Shown one piece after another: positions 45,984 to 55,846 of a DNA stretch of 63,221 bases. Both the position numbers and the translations under genes were made by a program. Origin of the DNA: Caballeronia sordidicola (lineage in GTDB: Bacteria; Pseudomonadota; Gammaproteobacteria; Burkholderiales; Burkholderiaceae); the NCBI RefSeq assembly GCF_002220365.1, contig NZ_MTHB01000073.1, forward strand, positions 1 to 63,221, read 5' to 3'. Under the pieces are notes generated by a model. It worked only from the letters and a program-made list of their open reading frames with translations. It was not told the origin of the DNA and did no database searches. Position 1 is the first letter of the stretch. Every line of letters starts with the position of its first letter.

Positions 45984-47549
45984 TCAGCTTTTCGCCTTGG
46001 GCATCTGCGAGACCAGCGACAGATTCAGATCCATGCCTTCAATCTGGAAGTGCGGAACGATGAAGAGCTTCACGCGGAAGAAACCCGGATTGTCTTCAAT
46101 GTCCTCGACCGTCACCTTCGCCTCGCGCAGCGGATGCGACGCTTGCAGCGAATCGCCTGGATCGGTCATTTCGGTGACGAGCGTCTTGATCCAGGTATTC
46201 AGTTCGAGTTCGAGCACGCGCCGGTCTTTGGTCGTGCCAATGTTCTCGCGCTGGATCAGCTTCAGGTAGTGCGCAATGCGCGAGAGCAGGAAAATGTACG
46301 GCAGGCGTGCATTCACGCGGCTATTCGCGGTCGCATCCTTCGTGTCATAGATCGCCGGCTTTTGTGCCGAGTGCGCCGAGAAGAAACACGCGTGATCGTG
46401 GTTCTTGTAATACGACAGCGGAATAAAACCGAGATTGGCGAACTCGAATTCGCGCGTTTCCGGAATCAACACTTCTGTCGGGATCTTCGCCTGATTGCCC
46501 GTTCCGAGGTCATACAAGTGAATCGGCAAATCAGCAACCAGACCACCTGCTTGCGGACCGCGAATCTGGACGCACCAGCCGTTCTTGATGAAGCTATCCA
46601 CCATGTTTGCGGCGAACGCGAACGAAGCGTTCGCCCAAAGATAACGGTTGTGATCTGGTCCCTTGACCGCTTCCGTGTAATTGAATGCGCGCACCGGCAC
46701 CGTGTGCGGACCGTAGGGCAACCGCACGAGGAAACGCGGCAATGTCAGGCCGATATAGCGGGCGTCATCCGATTCCCGGAAGCTCTTCCACTTCAGATAT
46801 TCAGCGCGATCAAAGTAATTGCCGATGTCACGAATGCTTGCGACTTCTTCCATCGACTCCTTGCCGAAGAACTTCGGCGCGACCGAGCCGATAAACGGCA
46901 TGTGAGCTGCAGCCGAGACCTTTGAAATGTTACGGAGCAATGCGATGTCCTGCGGGCTACGGTCGAACTCATAGTTCGAAATCACGGAGCCGATTGGCTC
47001 GCCGCCCGGGGGGTCGTATTCCTGGATGTAAGTGTGAAGATACAGGCCGCTTTGGATGATTTCCGGCGTGTCTTCGAAGTCCTCACGCAACGCGTCTTTC
47101 GATACATCCAGCACTTCGATCTTGACGTTCTTACGGAAGTCCGTGCCATCGACGAGGAACTTGAGACCACGCCATGCCGACTCGATCTGCTGGAACGTCT
47201 CGTTGTGCATGATCGCGTCGAGCTGTTTGCTGATCTTGTGATCGATGCTCGCCATATGCTGGTCGATCAGACTCTTGTCCAGACGGTCCACGTGTTGGGA
47301 CGATTCGGCGATCATATCGAGGAACACGCGCAGCGCTTGCGTCACGCGTTCGTCAGCCGACGACTCGGAAAGGGAATCGGGGTTGTGAAAGGACGCAACC
47401 GAGCGAGCGGACGCAACCGTATTCAAATTGATCTTGTTAAAGAGATTCGCGTATACGTTCTCTTCAACGATTGCCGTAGTGGCGGTGGGTTTATCCAGGA
47501 CGAGCGTTTCCGCCGCAGCCTCGTGGATGCGGGATTCGTTTTTTGCCAT
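45984..47549 (-). CDS. tssC: T6SS contractile sheath large subunit TssC
   Basis: A 521-residue sheath protein (VipB/TssC). Family blocks include QIESAWRGLKFLVDGTDFRKNVKIEVLD, VISNYEFDRSPQDIALLRNISKVSAAAHMPF-type region and FLVRLPYG. The N-terminal handshake segment and the full C-terminal domain are intact. It lies 51 bases after tssB. Confidence 0.96.
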   Translation of the reverse strand: MAKNESRIHEAAAETLVLDKPTATTAIVEENVYANLFNKINLNTVASARSVASFHNPDSLSESSADERVTQALRVFLDMIAESSQHVDRLDKSLIDQHMASIDHKISKQLDAIMHNETFQQIESAWRGLKFLVDGTDFRKNVKIEVLDVSKDALREDFEDTPEIIQSGLYLHTYIQEYDPPGGEPIGSVISNYEFDRSPQDIALLRNISKVSAAAHMPFIGSVAPKFFGKESMEEVASIRDIGNYFDRAEYLKWKSFRESDDARYIGLTLPRFLVRLPYGPHTVPVRAFNYTEAVKGPDHNRYLWANASFAFAANMVDSFIKNGWCVQIRGPQAGGLVADLPIHLYDLGTGNQAKIPTEVLIPETREFEFANLGFIPLSYYKNHDHACFFSAHSAQKPAIYDTKDATANSRVNARLPYIFLLSRIAHYLKLIQRENIGTTKDRRVLELELNTWIKTLVTEMTDPGDSLQASHPLREAKVTVEDIEDNPGFFRVKLFIVPHFQIEGMDLNLSLVSQMPKAKS

Positions 47550-47600
47550 GATGTGTCTTCTCGATAAAACGGGTTATTAGACTGACGACGCAGCGGACGA

Positions 47601-48104
47601 CTAGGCCGATGGCGCGGATTCAGCGATGCCTTGAAGCTCAGTGCGCAAGCTGGCAGACATTGTCGGGTCTAACAATATTTTTTCGAGTTCACGGCGGAAC
47701 GTGGCGTTATCCAGAAGATTTGATTTGAGGTCGCGCAAGAGATTGCGCGCTGACATCAACGTGCGAAGTTCGGGTACGCGAGCGGCAACCTGCTCTGGGC
47801 GAAAGTCGTCCATTGATTTGAAATCCAGATCGACGGGAAGCTCACTGCCGTCGTCGGCCAATGTGTTTTCAACCGAGATTTTTGCTTTCGGGTTCAGGTC
47901 GGCTAAAACCGAATTGAAGTTATTTTTATTGACCGACACCTTCTTCCGCTCGCCGAGCGCCAGGGTGTTCTGGCCGTTGCTGTAATCGCCCATCACCAGC
48001 AACTTCAGAGGCAGTTCAACCTTCTTCGATGCCCCACCTGTGTGAAGGTCCAGCTTGATATTGACGCGTGCTTTAGGCACTTCATTTTGAAAACTTTCGG
48101 CCAT
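47601..48104 (-). CDS. tssB: T6SS contractile sheath small subunit TssB
   Basis: A 167-residue sheath subunit (VipA/TssB) starting MAESFQNEVPKARVNIKLDL and containing the conserved LPLKLLVMGDYS and DFRPEQVAARVPEL blocks; the helix recognised by ClpV follows. GGAG eight bases before the ATG at 48104 fixes the start. It opens the leftward T6SS operon, divergent from vgrG. Confidence 0.95.
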   Translation of the reverse strand: MAESFQNEVPKARVNIKLDLHTGGASKKVELPLKLLVMGDYSNGQNTLALGERKKVSVNKNNFNSVLADLNPKAKISVENTLADDGSELPVDLDFKSMDDFRPEQVAARVPELRTLMSARNLLRDLKSNLLDNATFRRELEKILLDPTMSASLRTELQGIAESAPSA

Positions 48105-48181
48105 CTTGCTTCTCCATTTTTCGGTCTTCTCGTGGTCGGCACAACCAATCTCGCGAAAACGGTATCGCGTCCCAAAAAAAC

Positions 48182-48201
48182 TCGGAATAGGATAATTCCG
48201 A
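48182..48201. promoter_or_regulatory. Inverted repeat in the tssB/vgrG divergent promoter region
   Basis: Arms TCGGAAT (48182-48188) and ATTCCGA (48195-48201) with a six-base spacer, in the 241-base region between the two T6SS operons. It is a candidate operator that could coordinate both; the regulator is unknown. Confidence 0.4.
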
Positions 48202-48345
48202 ATCAACGGCTTCTTCATCATTAACGCATCGTGCCATTTGCAAATATTTGGCCATCGGCTATTGTGCTCGGTTAAGAAACATTTAGTACGACCATGCACA
48301 AGACTTCGCACAATGAGCGAAGTTCCGAGAGACGATTGAGGGCCA

Positions 48346-50691
48346 ATGTTGATGCAGGACGATTTTCAGAAAGCTGGAGGGCAACGCCTGCCCGCCAAAC
48401 TTGTCACGGGGCGACAAGCCTGTCGGCTGACTGTGCCAGGCACCGCCAGCGCCGAGGGTCTATCCGTCGAGACGTTCAGGGCGCGTGTGGCAATCTGCGA
48501 GCCTTACCTCGTTCGCGTTACGCTGACCCACCCCGACGCCCTTGATCGCGCCGATTACGTCGGCCGCGATGCTACATTCACCATCGACTACGGTGACGGC
48601 CTTGCTACGCGTAATTTCTGCGGGTACATCCTGCACTTCAGCAAGCTCAAGACAACTGACGACTTCAGCAGCTACAAGATTACAGTCGTGCCGCACATCC
48701 GGCGATTGGACGACGGACCGTCCACGCGCATCTTCCAACGCAAAAGCACCCCTGAAATCATCGAAGCGATGATGCGTGCGCGCGGCTTTCTTGGGCATCA
48801 GTTCGATTTCAGGCTGCGCCGCGAATATCCCCAGCATGACTTTCGTTTCCAGTACGGCCAGTCCGACTTGCAGTACATCCGAATGCTCATGGAGAAGGCC
48901 GGGATCTACTCCTACATCATCGAGGGCGAGTTCGGCGACGTGGTGGTGTTCGCTGATGACATCGATCACTACATCTATGAGCCGGAACTCAAGGTGTTGT
49001 ATCGCGAGATGTCGGGGATGACCAGCGATGAGTTGGCGGTGTCGGAACTCAAGACGCATGTGTCGGTTGTGCCGCAGTCGTTTCTGGTCGCCGATTACAA
49101 CCCGGACAAGGCGTGGGAGAGATATAAAGCCGAATCCAATATTTCTGAAAAAGACACCACGACCAGCGGGCAGCCCTACATCTATGGCACGCATCACCTG
49201 GATCAGGAAGGCGCGCGGTGGGAAGCGCAGTTGCGCCATGAAGCGGCGATTGCGTGGCAGGTGGTCTACGAAGGCAAAAGCAACATTTTGGAGCTGACGC
49301 CGGGCCGCATCTTACGCATGGACGAAGTGTTACCTGATGCGCCGAATGGGCAGGTCATCAGTGAAGTCACGCACAGCGGCGGACGGCAACGTTCGTATTA
49401 CAACCGCTACAAAGCGATTCCATCGGAGCGACGCTTGCGCTTGCAGCTTCGCGAGAACACATGGCCCAAAATTGCCGGCACGCTGACGGCGCGTATTACC
49501 TCACCGGGCAAGTATAAATACGCTTATATGACGTCTGAAGGCCGCTATTCCGCGCGCTTCGATTGCGACTTCGCGACATGGAATCCGGGCGGCGAAAGCG
49601 TGCCCTTGCGGCTCGCCAAACCGTTCGCGGGCGCATTGCAAACGGGCTTTCACTTCCCGCTGATCGATGGGACGGAGGTGGGAATTGCATTTATTGATGG
49701 GAACCCTGATAAACCGTACATAGCGCACGCCCATCACCATAGCCAGGCGACCGATCTCATCACGAATCAGGATCGCTGGCTTTCGCGCAACGTCATCCGC
49801 ACTCAGTCGAACAACAAGGTTCGGATGGAGGATTGGGAGGGCGAAGAGCACATCAAAATCAGTACCGAGCATTCTGGCAAGAGCCAGCTGACGCTCGGTC
49901 ATATGGTCAATAACAAACGGCAGAAGCGTGGTGCTGGATTCGAGTTACGGACTTCGGCCCATGGAGCGATTCGGTCAGGAAAGGGACTTTATATTTCCGC
50001 TTACGATCAGCCTAAAGCCTCCGGGCAACAGCTTGAGATGCAGCAGGCCGAAGCAGTGCTTGAAAGTGCGCTGACGCAGATGAAAGTGCTGGCGGAAATG
50101 GTGAGGACCGCACAGGCGCAACTCGCCGATATCAAGGCGCAGGAGACGCTAAAGGACGCAACGTTTAAGGAATTGCGAGCCTCCGCAGTGTTGATCGCGG
50201 CGCCCGCTGGAATCGCTCTGGCCACGCCGGAGTCTGTGCAGCACAGTGCGGGAAAAAACGTGACGTTGACTGCAGGCGGCAGTATCGACGCCGGCGCGAT
50301 CGAGAATGTCACCATCGCTGCGGGTCAGGTCGTGTCGCTGTTCGCCAATGAAGGCGGCATGAAGCTGATCGCCGCACAGGGTAACAACGAGATCCAGGCG
50401 CAGCACGGAAACATCGAATGCACCGCAGCTGAAAACATCAGGGTGAGCGCGTCGAACGGTAACGTTGAAGTTAGTGCGAAGGACAGTTTGACGCTGCGCT
50501 GCGGTGGCGCGGAAATTAAGCTCCAAGGCGGAAATATCGAGCTATCTTGCCCCGGCGACGTAAAGCTTAACTGCATAACACTGCAAAAAGTTGGGCCAGG
50601 CAGTGTGGCTGGCTTATCCGCGTCGTTCGACTTGCTTTCCTGCATGTCGGCTTTGAAGCGCGTTGCGAGCACCGGAGGCGCGTTTGCCTGA
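48346..50691 (+). CDS. vgrG: T6SS spike protein VgrG (TssI)
   Basis: A 781-residue spike protein. The gp27-like part carries HFSKLKTTDDFSSYKITVVPHIRRL and FQYGQSDLQYIRMLMEKAG, the gp5 OB-fold part carries GTEVGIAFIDGNPDKPYIAHAHHHSQ, and a C-terminal DUF2345-like beta-helix (about 600-755) is rich in GNNEIQAQHGNIECTAAENI-type repeats. No enzymatic extension is visible, so it is a cargo carrier. GAGGG precedes ATG 48346; a second ATG at 48352 is possible. Effector loading is probably via the DUF4123 adaptor encoded next. Confidence 0.95.
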   Translation: MLMQDDFQKAGGQRLPAKLVTGRQACRLTVPGTASAEGLSVETFRARVAICEPYLVRVTLTHPDALDRADYVGRDATFTIDYGDGLATRNFCGYILHFSKLKTTDDFSSYKITVVPHIRRLDDGPSTRIFQRKSTPEIIEAMMRARGFLGHQFDFRLRREYPQHDFRFQYGQSDLQYIRMLMEKAGIYSYIIEGEFGDVVVFADDIDHYIYEPELKVLYREMSGMTSDELAVSELKTHVSVVPQSFLVADYNPDKAWERYKAESNISEKDTTTSGQPYIYGTHHLDQEGARWEAQLRHEAAIAWQVVYEGKSNILELTPGRILRMDEVLPDAPNGQVISEVTHSGGRQRSYYNRYKAIPSERRLRLQLRENTWPKIAGTLTARITSPGKYKYAYMTSEGRYSARFDCDFATWNPGGESVPLRLAKPFAGALQTGFHFPLIDGTEVGIAFIDGNPDKPYIAHAHHHSQATDLITNQDRWLSRNVIRTQSNNKVRMEDWEGEEHIKISTEHSGKSQLTLGHMVNNKRQKRGAGFELRTSAHGAIRSGKGLYISAYDQPKASGQQLEMQQAEAVLESALTQMKVLAEMVRTAQAQLADIKAQETLKDATFKELRASAVLIAAPAGIALATPESVQHSAGKNVTLTAGGSIDAGAIENVTIAAGQVVSLFANEGGMKLIAAQGNNEIQAQHGNIECTAAENIRVSASNGNVEVSAKDSLTLRCGGAEIKLQGGNIELSCPGDVKLNCITLQKVGPGSVAGLSASFDLLSCMSALKRVASTGGAFA

Positions 50692-51622
50692 CGACCTCTT
50701 GTCCGCGCGCTTTCCCGACGACAAGTTCGCCCTGATGGATCGGGAGCTTCAGAAACTAACATCCGATGATGCGCTGAGTCATGTCATTTTTGTCGACCCC
50801 GCGCTGGGCGATCCTTTCCACGACCTGCGCCGGAGCCTGGCGAAGCAGACATTTGTTCTGAGTGTTCCGGAAGACAAGGTGCCAGTCGATGCAAGGCCCT
50901 ATCTGCTGAGGATGTCTTCCGGTCCAATGTGTGTAGAGTTGCGCGAAAGATCGCTTGAGGTTGCCCATGCCGAAGCTTTGGGACGGACACAAGTGGACGG
51001 AGCAAGGAGCATTTGCGCCTGGCTGTCGTTCACCGGAGAGCCGGAACCGCTCGCGAACGCATTAACCCAAAAGGCGACGTTGATACTGAGCGAAACGCAG
51101 AGACTGCTCTTTCGTTATTACGATCCACGTGTCGTGTCGCATCTGCGCCGGCTGTTGCGATCGGCGCAATTTTTCAATGGCCTTCCGGTTCTCCGTTCAT
51201 GGGCCTATGTTAATCCGAGCATCGACCTGGACATATTTGCGCCCGATTGCGAAATGGAAACGCCGGCGCCGGTCTGGTTCATGACGCAGCAGCAGCGCGA
51301 TGGCGTGGCGCGCATAGAAGCAGTGAATCGTGTGCTATCGGAATCAGAAATTGATCCTACGCACACTGCCACAATCGACGCGGTCCTCGCTCGTGCCCAA
51401 CAACTGCATGGGTGGACCGATACGCCTGACATGGTTGCGTTCGGGTTGGTGTCGGTGCGCTGTCATACAGCTTTCGATACGCACCCCGAAATCGCTGCCC
51501 GCTTATCCGCGCTAAAGCGCAACGCCGAGTCGTTCGCCGGTTGGGCAAGTGCTGTCGAGGGATCAATGTGGGACCGCATTGCTACGGACATGGAAAAGAC
51601 AACGCTTGGGAAAGTCAAATGA
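50684..51622 (+). CDS. DUF4123 T6SS effector adaptor/chaperone
   Basis: A protein of about 312 residues with the DUF4123 pattern: an N-terminal IFVDPALGDPFHDLRRSLAK segment, the conserved LLFRYYDPRV motif and the FFGP-like region replaced here by FFNGLPVLRSWAYVN. DUF4123 proteins (VasW in Vibrio, TEC/Tap adaptors elsewhere) load a specific effector on VgrG. A TTG at 50684 after GGAGG is the likeliest start, overlapping the vgrG stop; other TTG or ATG starts are possible. Its own stop overlaps the effector start (ATGA). Confidence 0.88.
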   Translation: MPDDLLSARFPDDKFALMDRELQKLTSDDALSHVIFVDPALGDPFHDLRRSLAKQTFVLSVPEDKVPVDARPYLLRMSSGPMCVELRERSLEVAHAEALGRTQVDGARSICAWLSFTGEPEPLANALTQKATLILSETQRLLFRYYDPRVVSHLRRLLRSAQFFNGLPVLRSWAYVNPSIDLDIFAPDCEMETPAPVWFMTQQQRDGVARIEAVNRVLSESEIDPTHTATIDAVLARAQQLHGWTDTPDMVAFGLVSVRCHTAFDTHPEIAARLSALKRNAESFAGWASAVEGSMWDRIATDMEKTTLGKVK

Positions 51623-54540
51623 GTTGTCCGAACTGCATGAAAGAAGGATTAGCAATACTGCCCGTGCGTTACGCAGTGGCGGATGTTGATCCGGCCAACG
51701 CTGGTGCATTGCCTTCATCGTTGGGCGAGCACGTGACCGACAAGACGTTGAGCGGCTCGAAGTACATCCTGCGTCAGCTTGACCGGGGGTTTGTGTACGT
51801 CCTTTATCCGACCAAGGGAGTGCGCCCTAGCCGGTGGGTGGTCTACGAAGTCGGCCCCGATGCGTGCATGAACATTTACGACAATCCTGCCCAAGTACCG
51901 CAGACGCCCACCGTCAAGCCACTTGACGCGACCTGCAAATTGAAAAAGGAGGATGTGGCCGCTCAAACCATCGCAATTCCGTCGCCCAAGTATGTGCCGC
52001 ACGTGTGGATGGCGTTTAGTCGATATAGGTGGAGTGCAAGCGTGTTGAAGGCGTTTGAAAGTACACCCGAGCCGCGCATGCAGAAGGTGGACGTGAGCGC
52101 AGCACTGGCAGGCAAAGCCGTCAAGCATGCTTTGCCTGCGACCCAGGCGAATATTAGCGCGCAGGTCGCGGATTTCTACCCTGCGGATCGGTGGACCAAA
52201 ACAACGGCCAACCTTCGCACGCCGCTCAACGCGCGGCAGGATCAGGCAAGCGCAATGCAAGCTCGAATGACCGATATCGCACAGAAAGCGAACGGACACG
52301 GCATTGTGCTGGCGCTGTTTGATCCGCTGGGTATCACCGCCGATCTGAACGCGCTACGCAACTTCACAACAGGACAACTGGTTCAGTACCAGAAGAAGCA
52401 CGCGCGCGAGCGCTTTGTCGGCGACGCAATTCTAGGGTTCCAGAAAGCGTTCGATAAAGCCGGCCAAACCGCGCTATGGAACAGCAAGCACAAGCCGCTT
52501 TATGACTGGGACAAACTGGACAAAGACCAGAAGGCCTACAAGAAAGAAACGGACACGCAAGACGCACGGATCAATGTGTTGTCGGAGGATGTTGCGAAAT
52601 GGAATGCAGCGTGGGAGTCGGACTATCGCTGGCATGACTTTGATTCGAAGGATGCACAGTCAGCACGTGAGCGTCAGGAAGCGCTTGCCGCCTGCGTGCA
52701 CGGCATGGGCAAGACGGAGAGCGAACTGGATTTATGGGACAGGTGGTTTGCTGCGAGCCCTGCTGATCCACATACGCCACTGTGGGCGGCGCTGGTCGGT
52801 TCAGCTCCGAAGTTGGGTGACTACCTGCTCGGTCAGAAGTTGCCCGACATTGGTCGTGTCGACAAGATGAACGATACGGTCAGGGGATTGATGGCGGCGC
52901 ACGAAGAGTTCAAGAAGTGGCGTGAGAAAAACCCGCCAACGGCAGCGATGGGAGTGGTGTCAGTGGCTGCATCCTCGCAGCTTGCCCGTCTGGCGAAAGT
53001 CAAGCCGGAGGTGTTCAAGTCGGCCGGAACGTATTTGCTGGTCATTGTGACGGCGACTACGAACACCGTCATCACCGGCAACAGGATGATCGTGACACGC
53101 ACGCAGGATGTGATGGCGAAGGCGTATGAAGCTGTATTCGGGCCACCCAAAGCGAGTGCGCTCAGAGTGGTTCAGGCGGAGGCGAAGACGGGGCGCACGG
53201 TGTATGTGGCAAGTGCCGACGGCGTCGCGCAGGTCATGAGCGAACAGACAAGCGTGAAGAAGACAGTGTTGGGTCTGTGGCTGCCGGCGGCCGAGCAAGA
53301 GAAATTGCCTGCGGGACATCTGGCCCTTGCTGCGCCGGCGCTGACGGAAACGGCCAATCCGTTTGCTACGTTGGTCAAGGCGGCAAAGACGGGGTTGCCG
53401 TGGGTGGGGTTCGTGCTGGCATGCGCGAGTTTGACTAATGTGGTTAGCGGCATGACACAACCGGGGTCGGCTGTTACGCCCGACGCGTATGCGGGGTTGA
53501 TGTCGGGCGTGCTGGCAGTGTCGGGGGCAATCAGCGAACTGACCGCGATGGGGATGGAGAAGGGGCTGCTTACGCTTGGGAAGATATCGTTTGCGACAGT
53601 GGCGTTCTTTGGCGGGCTGTTTGCCGCGTTTTCGACGATCGCAGAAGGCATTCAGATGCTTATGAAATATCGCGAACGGATTTCAGTCGGAAACAAAGAG
53701 GCTGCATATTCATACATGTTCTCCGCCATCGGATTTTTCATGGCTGCGGGGTTTTCACTGGGCGGTGCTCTCGCCGCCGGCTCCGCTGCGGGAGCGTTTA
53801 CTGGTTGGTTAGCCGGACTCGCCTCAATTGGCGTCGCCGCTGCGGAGTTTCTGCCGGTCTGGGGTTGGATCTTGGCAGGAGTCATCTTTATAGGAATTGG
53901 CATCCGACTGGCGTGGGTCGCATTGAAAGCAACGCACTCGGCGTTGCAAACCTGGCTGATCCGAGGCTATTACGGCACTGCCACGCAAGTGCGTTACAAC
54001 GCCACGGACGAAATGAAGGCGCTTAAAGACGTCATGTACGCGTATCAACTGGAAACGAACTGGGCCAGTGTGCCGCTGTCGATGGCTGGTTCGGTAGGCA
54101 TGGCAGGGTTTGACACGATCACTTTCAAGCTGACATTGCCAGGCGCGTCTGCGTCGAGCGTTATCAAATGTGCTATTTCGATCGCTGGAGACACAGTCAG
54201 TAAAAAGATATTCGACGAAGAAGTGCGGCCACGTCCCAATACCATTTCCGGCCTGATAGATCCTCATGTGCAGGAGTTCCGGGCCGCGTCCTCCGCTCCC
54301 CGGACGAAACTGGATTTCTACTGGGAACAGGTGCCGCGACTCACGGGAAACTCGACAGACGGATTCGTGTACAGCGGTATTTTGCGCGTCGATGGATGGG
54401 TTTATTCAACCGCGACAATAGACCTGCGCTATTACCCGGATCAGACGAGCCGACCTGATTTTGTTATTCCCGAGAGCAACGCAGCGACGCAAGTTAAGCG
54501 AGGCTTCGTGCCAGAAGTTTCTCTGATACTTGGGTTTTAA
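51619..54540 (+). CDS. VasX-like membrane-active T6SS effector
   Basis: A 973-residue effector. The first 170 residues match the VasX N-terminal type (SCPNCMKEGLAILPVRYAVAD, LRQLDRGFVYVLYP, GPDACMNIYD). A polar helical middle follows. A hydrophobic portion (about residues 590-770) has several membrane-length segments, including LAAGSAAGAFTGWLAGLASIG, suggesting a pore-forming, colicin-like action on target inner membranes. The last ~50 residues (RVDGWVYSTATIDLRYYPDQ to the end) are the tail copied six times downstream. ATG at 51619 overlaps the adaptor stop. The layout vgrG-adaptor-effector-membrane protein mirrors vgrG-vasW-vasX-tsiV2. Confidence 0.82.
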   Translation: MSCPNCMKEGLAILPVRYAVADVDPANAGALPSSLGEHVTDKTLSGSKYILRQLDRGFVYVLYPTKGVRPSRWVVYEVGPDACMNIYDNPAQVPQTPTVKPLDATCKLKKEDVAAQTIAIPSPKYVPHVWMAFSRYRWSASVLKAFESTPEPRMQKVDVSAALAGKAVKHALPATQANISAQVADFYPADRWTKTTANLRTPLNARQDQASAMQARMTDIAQKANGHGIVLALFDPLGITADLNALRNFTTGQLVQYQKKHARERFVGDAILGFQKAFDKAGQTALWNSKHKPLYDWDKLDKDQKAYKKETDTQDARINVLSEDVAKWNAAWESDYRWHDFDSKDAQSARERQEALAACVHGMGKTESELDLWDRWFAASPADPHTPLWAALVGSAPKLGDYLLGQKLPDIGRVDKMNDTVRGLMAAHEEFKKWREKNPPTAAMGVVSVAASSQLARLAKVKPEVFKSAGTYLLVIVTATTNTVITGNRMIVTRTQDVMAKAYEAVFGPPKASALRVVQAEAKTGRTVYVASADGVAQVMSEQTSVKKTVLGLWLPAAEQEKLPAGHLALAAPALTETANPFATLVKAAKTGLPWVGFVLACASLTNVVSGMTQPGSAVTPDAYAGLMSGVLAVSGAISELTAMGMEKGLLTLGKISFATVAFFGGLFAAFSTIAEGIQMLMKYRERISVGNKEAAYSYMFSAIGFFMAAGFSLGGALAAGSAAGAFTGWLAGLASIGVAAAEFLPVWGWILAGVIFIGIGIRLAWVALKATHSALQTWLIRGYYGTATQVRYNATDEMKALKDVMYAYQLETNWASVPLSMAGSVGMAGFDTITFKLTLPGASASSVIKCAISIAGDTVSKKIFDEEVRPRPNTISGLIDPHVQEFRAASSAPRTKLDFYWEQVPRLTGNSTDGFVYSGILRVDGWVYSTATIDLRYYPDQTSRPDFVIPESNAATQVKRGFVPEVSLILGF

Positions 54541-54547
54541 GGCCGCT

Positions 54548-55657
54548 ATGAATACCACGGAAGTAAAAAGAATGAACTGGTGGGCGCGTCGCATACGCAA
54601 GGCCGGTGCGTATGGTCGGCTAGACCGTGCGGTCAGGCAGTGGCGTGGTCTGGGATCGGTACGCACGAGCACGGGGACAGCGCCCAATGGAGATGCACTC
54701 GTCTACCGGATGAACGCGACAACGTTGGAGATTGGGCAAGGTGCGAACACATTCAAGGGAATGATTGGGCTGGCGGGCCTTGGTGGGACTCTTGCCATGT
54801 TTTTTGCTCTGTTAGTCATGTCTCCTGAATCCGTAATGTTCGCAATTCCAGAGCGTTATTGGGGCCTTTTAATCTTCACACTCGCTGCTGATGTCATCGT
54901 ATTCCTACCGTTAGGCCTGCTATTTCTCACTATTTTCCTAACCGACTTCTTCGGCTACACGGATGCACTGCTTCGTTTCGACCGTGTTCGCCGTAAGGTA
55001 TGGATGTTTGTCGGCACGCGTTCGCCGATCGAGCTTGACTGGGATCGCTTGACGCCTGTGTCTCAAGGCATCACGCCTGCCAACAGCAACATTAATACGT
55101 TCCGCTCGGTATTGCTTGTTGATCTCGATGCAGAAGGCGACGTCAAGTTCGACGGCAAATACCCGCGCATTGCGAGCCTTGGACAAACATCGCTGAATGA
55201 ACAGCAGGCGATTAGCCAGTACGAATACGTGCGCCAGTTCATGGAGCTCGGCCCCGCGCATCTTCCATCGTGCGCAACCTATCTCGAACACCGAACGGTG
55301 TTTCGAGACATCGTGCGCTTCTTCGGTTTTCTCGATCTCGCTCGCAACATCGATTGGCGCCGACCGGGGGAAACCGGTGGTTACGGCCTTGTGTTCGCGA
55401 GTCTTTTTTGCATGCTGCTCGGCTGGGGAATCCTGCCGTTTAACTTGGCGAGCTACGTCGCGTACCGGTGCAACCGGATACCGAAATGGCCCAAGGGCAT
55501 TGATGATTATGCGAAGGACGGTGGCGAGATGCGTCCACCGGAGGGGGCGGCGTCGGAGCGCTTGCGGATCGTGCTCAAGGAAGTGCCCTTCATTTTGCTG
55601 TGGGTGGGATGTGCGTTCGCCGTGTACGCGTGGTTTGCCTCTTGGTTCATCAAATGA
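54548..55657 (+). CDS. Presumed immunity protein, array copy 1
   Basis: A 369-residue membrane protein with hydrophobic spans at about 73-92, 106-130, 278-303 and 347-367, and a conserved soluble core (131-277; FFGYTDALLRFDRVRRKVWMF region). It lies seven bases after the effector stop, the usual place for a cognate immunity gene of a pore-forming effector. In the variable block (79-127) it reads MFFALLVMSPESVMFAIPER, and in the C-terminal patch it has allele A (YGLVFASLFCMLLGWGILPF). Its stop overlaps the first tail gene. As the gene next to the effector it is the best candidate for the cognate immunity gene. The family resembles proteins annotated as DUF6708, from memory and unchecked. Confidence 0.75.
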   Translation: MNTTEVKRMNWWARRIRKAGAYGRLDRAVRQWRGLGSVRTSTGTAPNGDALVYRMNATTLEIGQGANTFKGMIGLAGLGGTLAMFFALLVMSPESVMFAIPERYWGLLIFTLAADVIVFLPLGLLFLTIFLTDFFGYTDALLRFDRVRRKVWMFVGTRSPIELDWDRLTPVSQGITPANSNINTFRSVLLVDLDAEGDVKFDGKYPRIASLGQTSLNEQQAISQYEYVRQFMELGPAHLPSCATYLEHRTVFRDIVRFFGFLDLARNIDWRRPGETGGYGLVFASLFCMLLGWGILPFNLASYVAYRCNRIPKWPKGIDDYAKDGGEMRPPEGAASERLRIVLKEVPFILLWVGCAFAVYAWFASWFIK

Positions 55658-55839
55658 CGGCCCGCAAAAAGAGCAAGGTCGTGCGCGTCGATGCGTGGGT
55701 TTATTCGACTGCCACAATCGACCTGCGCTATTCATCGGATCAGGCGAGCAGGCCCGATTTCGTCATCCCCGAGAGCAGCGCAGCGACGAAAGTCAAGAGA
55801 GGCTTCGTGCCGGAAGTTTCGCTGATGCCAGGGTTTTGA
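55654..55839 (+). CDS. Effector-tail gene, array copy 1
   Basis: A 61-residue product starting MTARKKSKVVRVDAWVYST and then following the effector's last residues to VPEVSLMPGF. Its ATG overlaps the upstream immunity stop (ATGA), so it should be translationally coupled. It is the only tail ending in TGA and has the substitutions SSD and SSAATK. It has no membrane span or signal peptide. Whether it is a functional small protein or a stable recombination relic is open. Confidence 0.6.
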   Translation: MTARKKSKVVRVDAWVYSTATIDLRYSSDQASRPDFVIPESSAATKVKRGFVPEVSLMPGF

Positions 55840-55846
55840 GTTCGCC

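Noticed and set aside
48230..48260. Sigma-54 promoter for the T6SS operons
   Set aside because: A TGGCAC element is present on the minus strand near 48240, but the bases at the required -12 spacing are TTA rather than TGC, so the match is incomplete.
55600..55839. 79-codon version of the tail genes, starting inside the immunity genes
   Set aside because: The longer start has no obvious signal, and the ATG that overlaps the immunity stop gives a compact, coupled 61-codon gene in all six copies.
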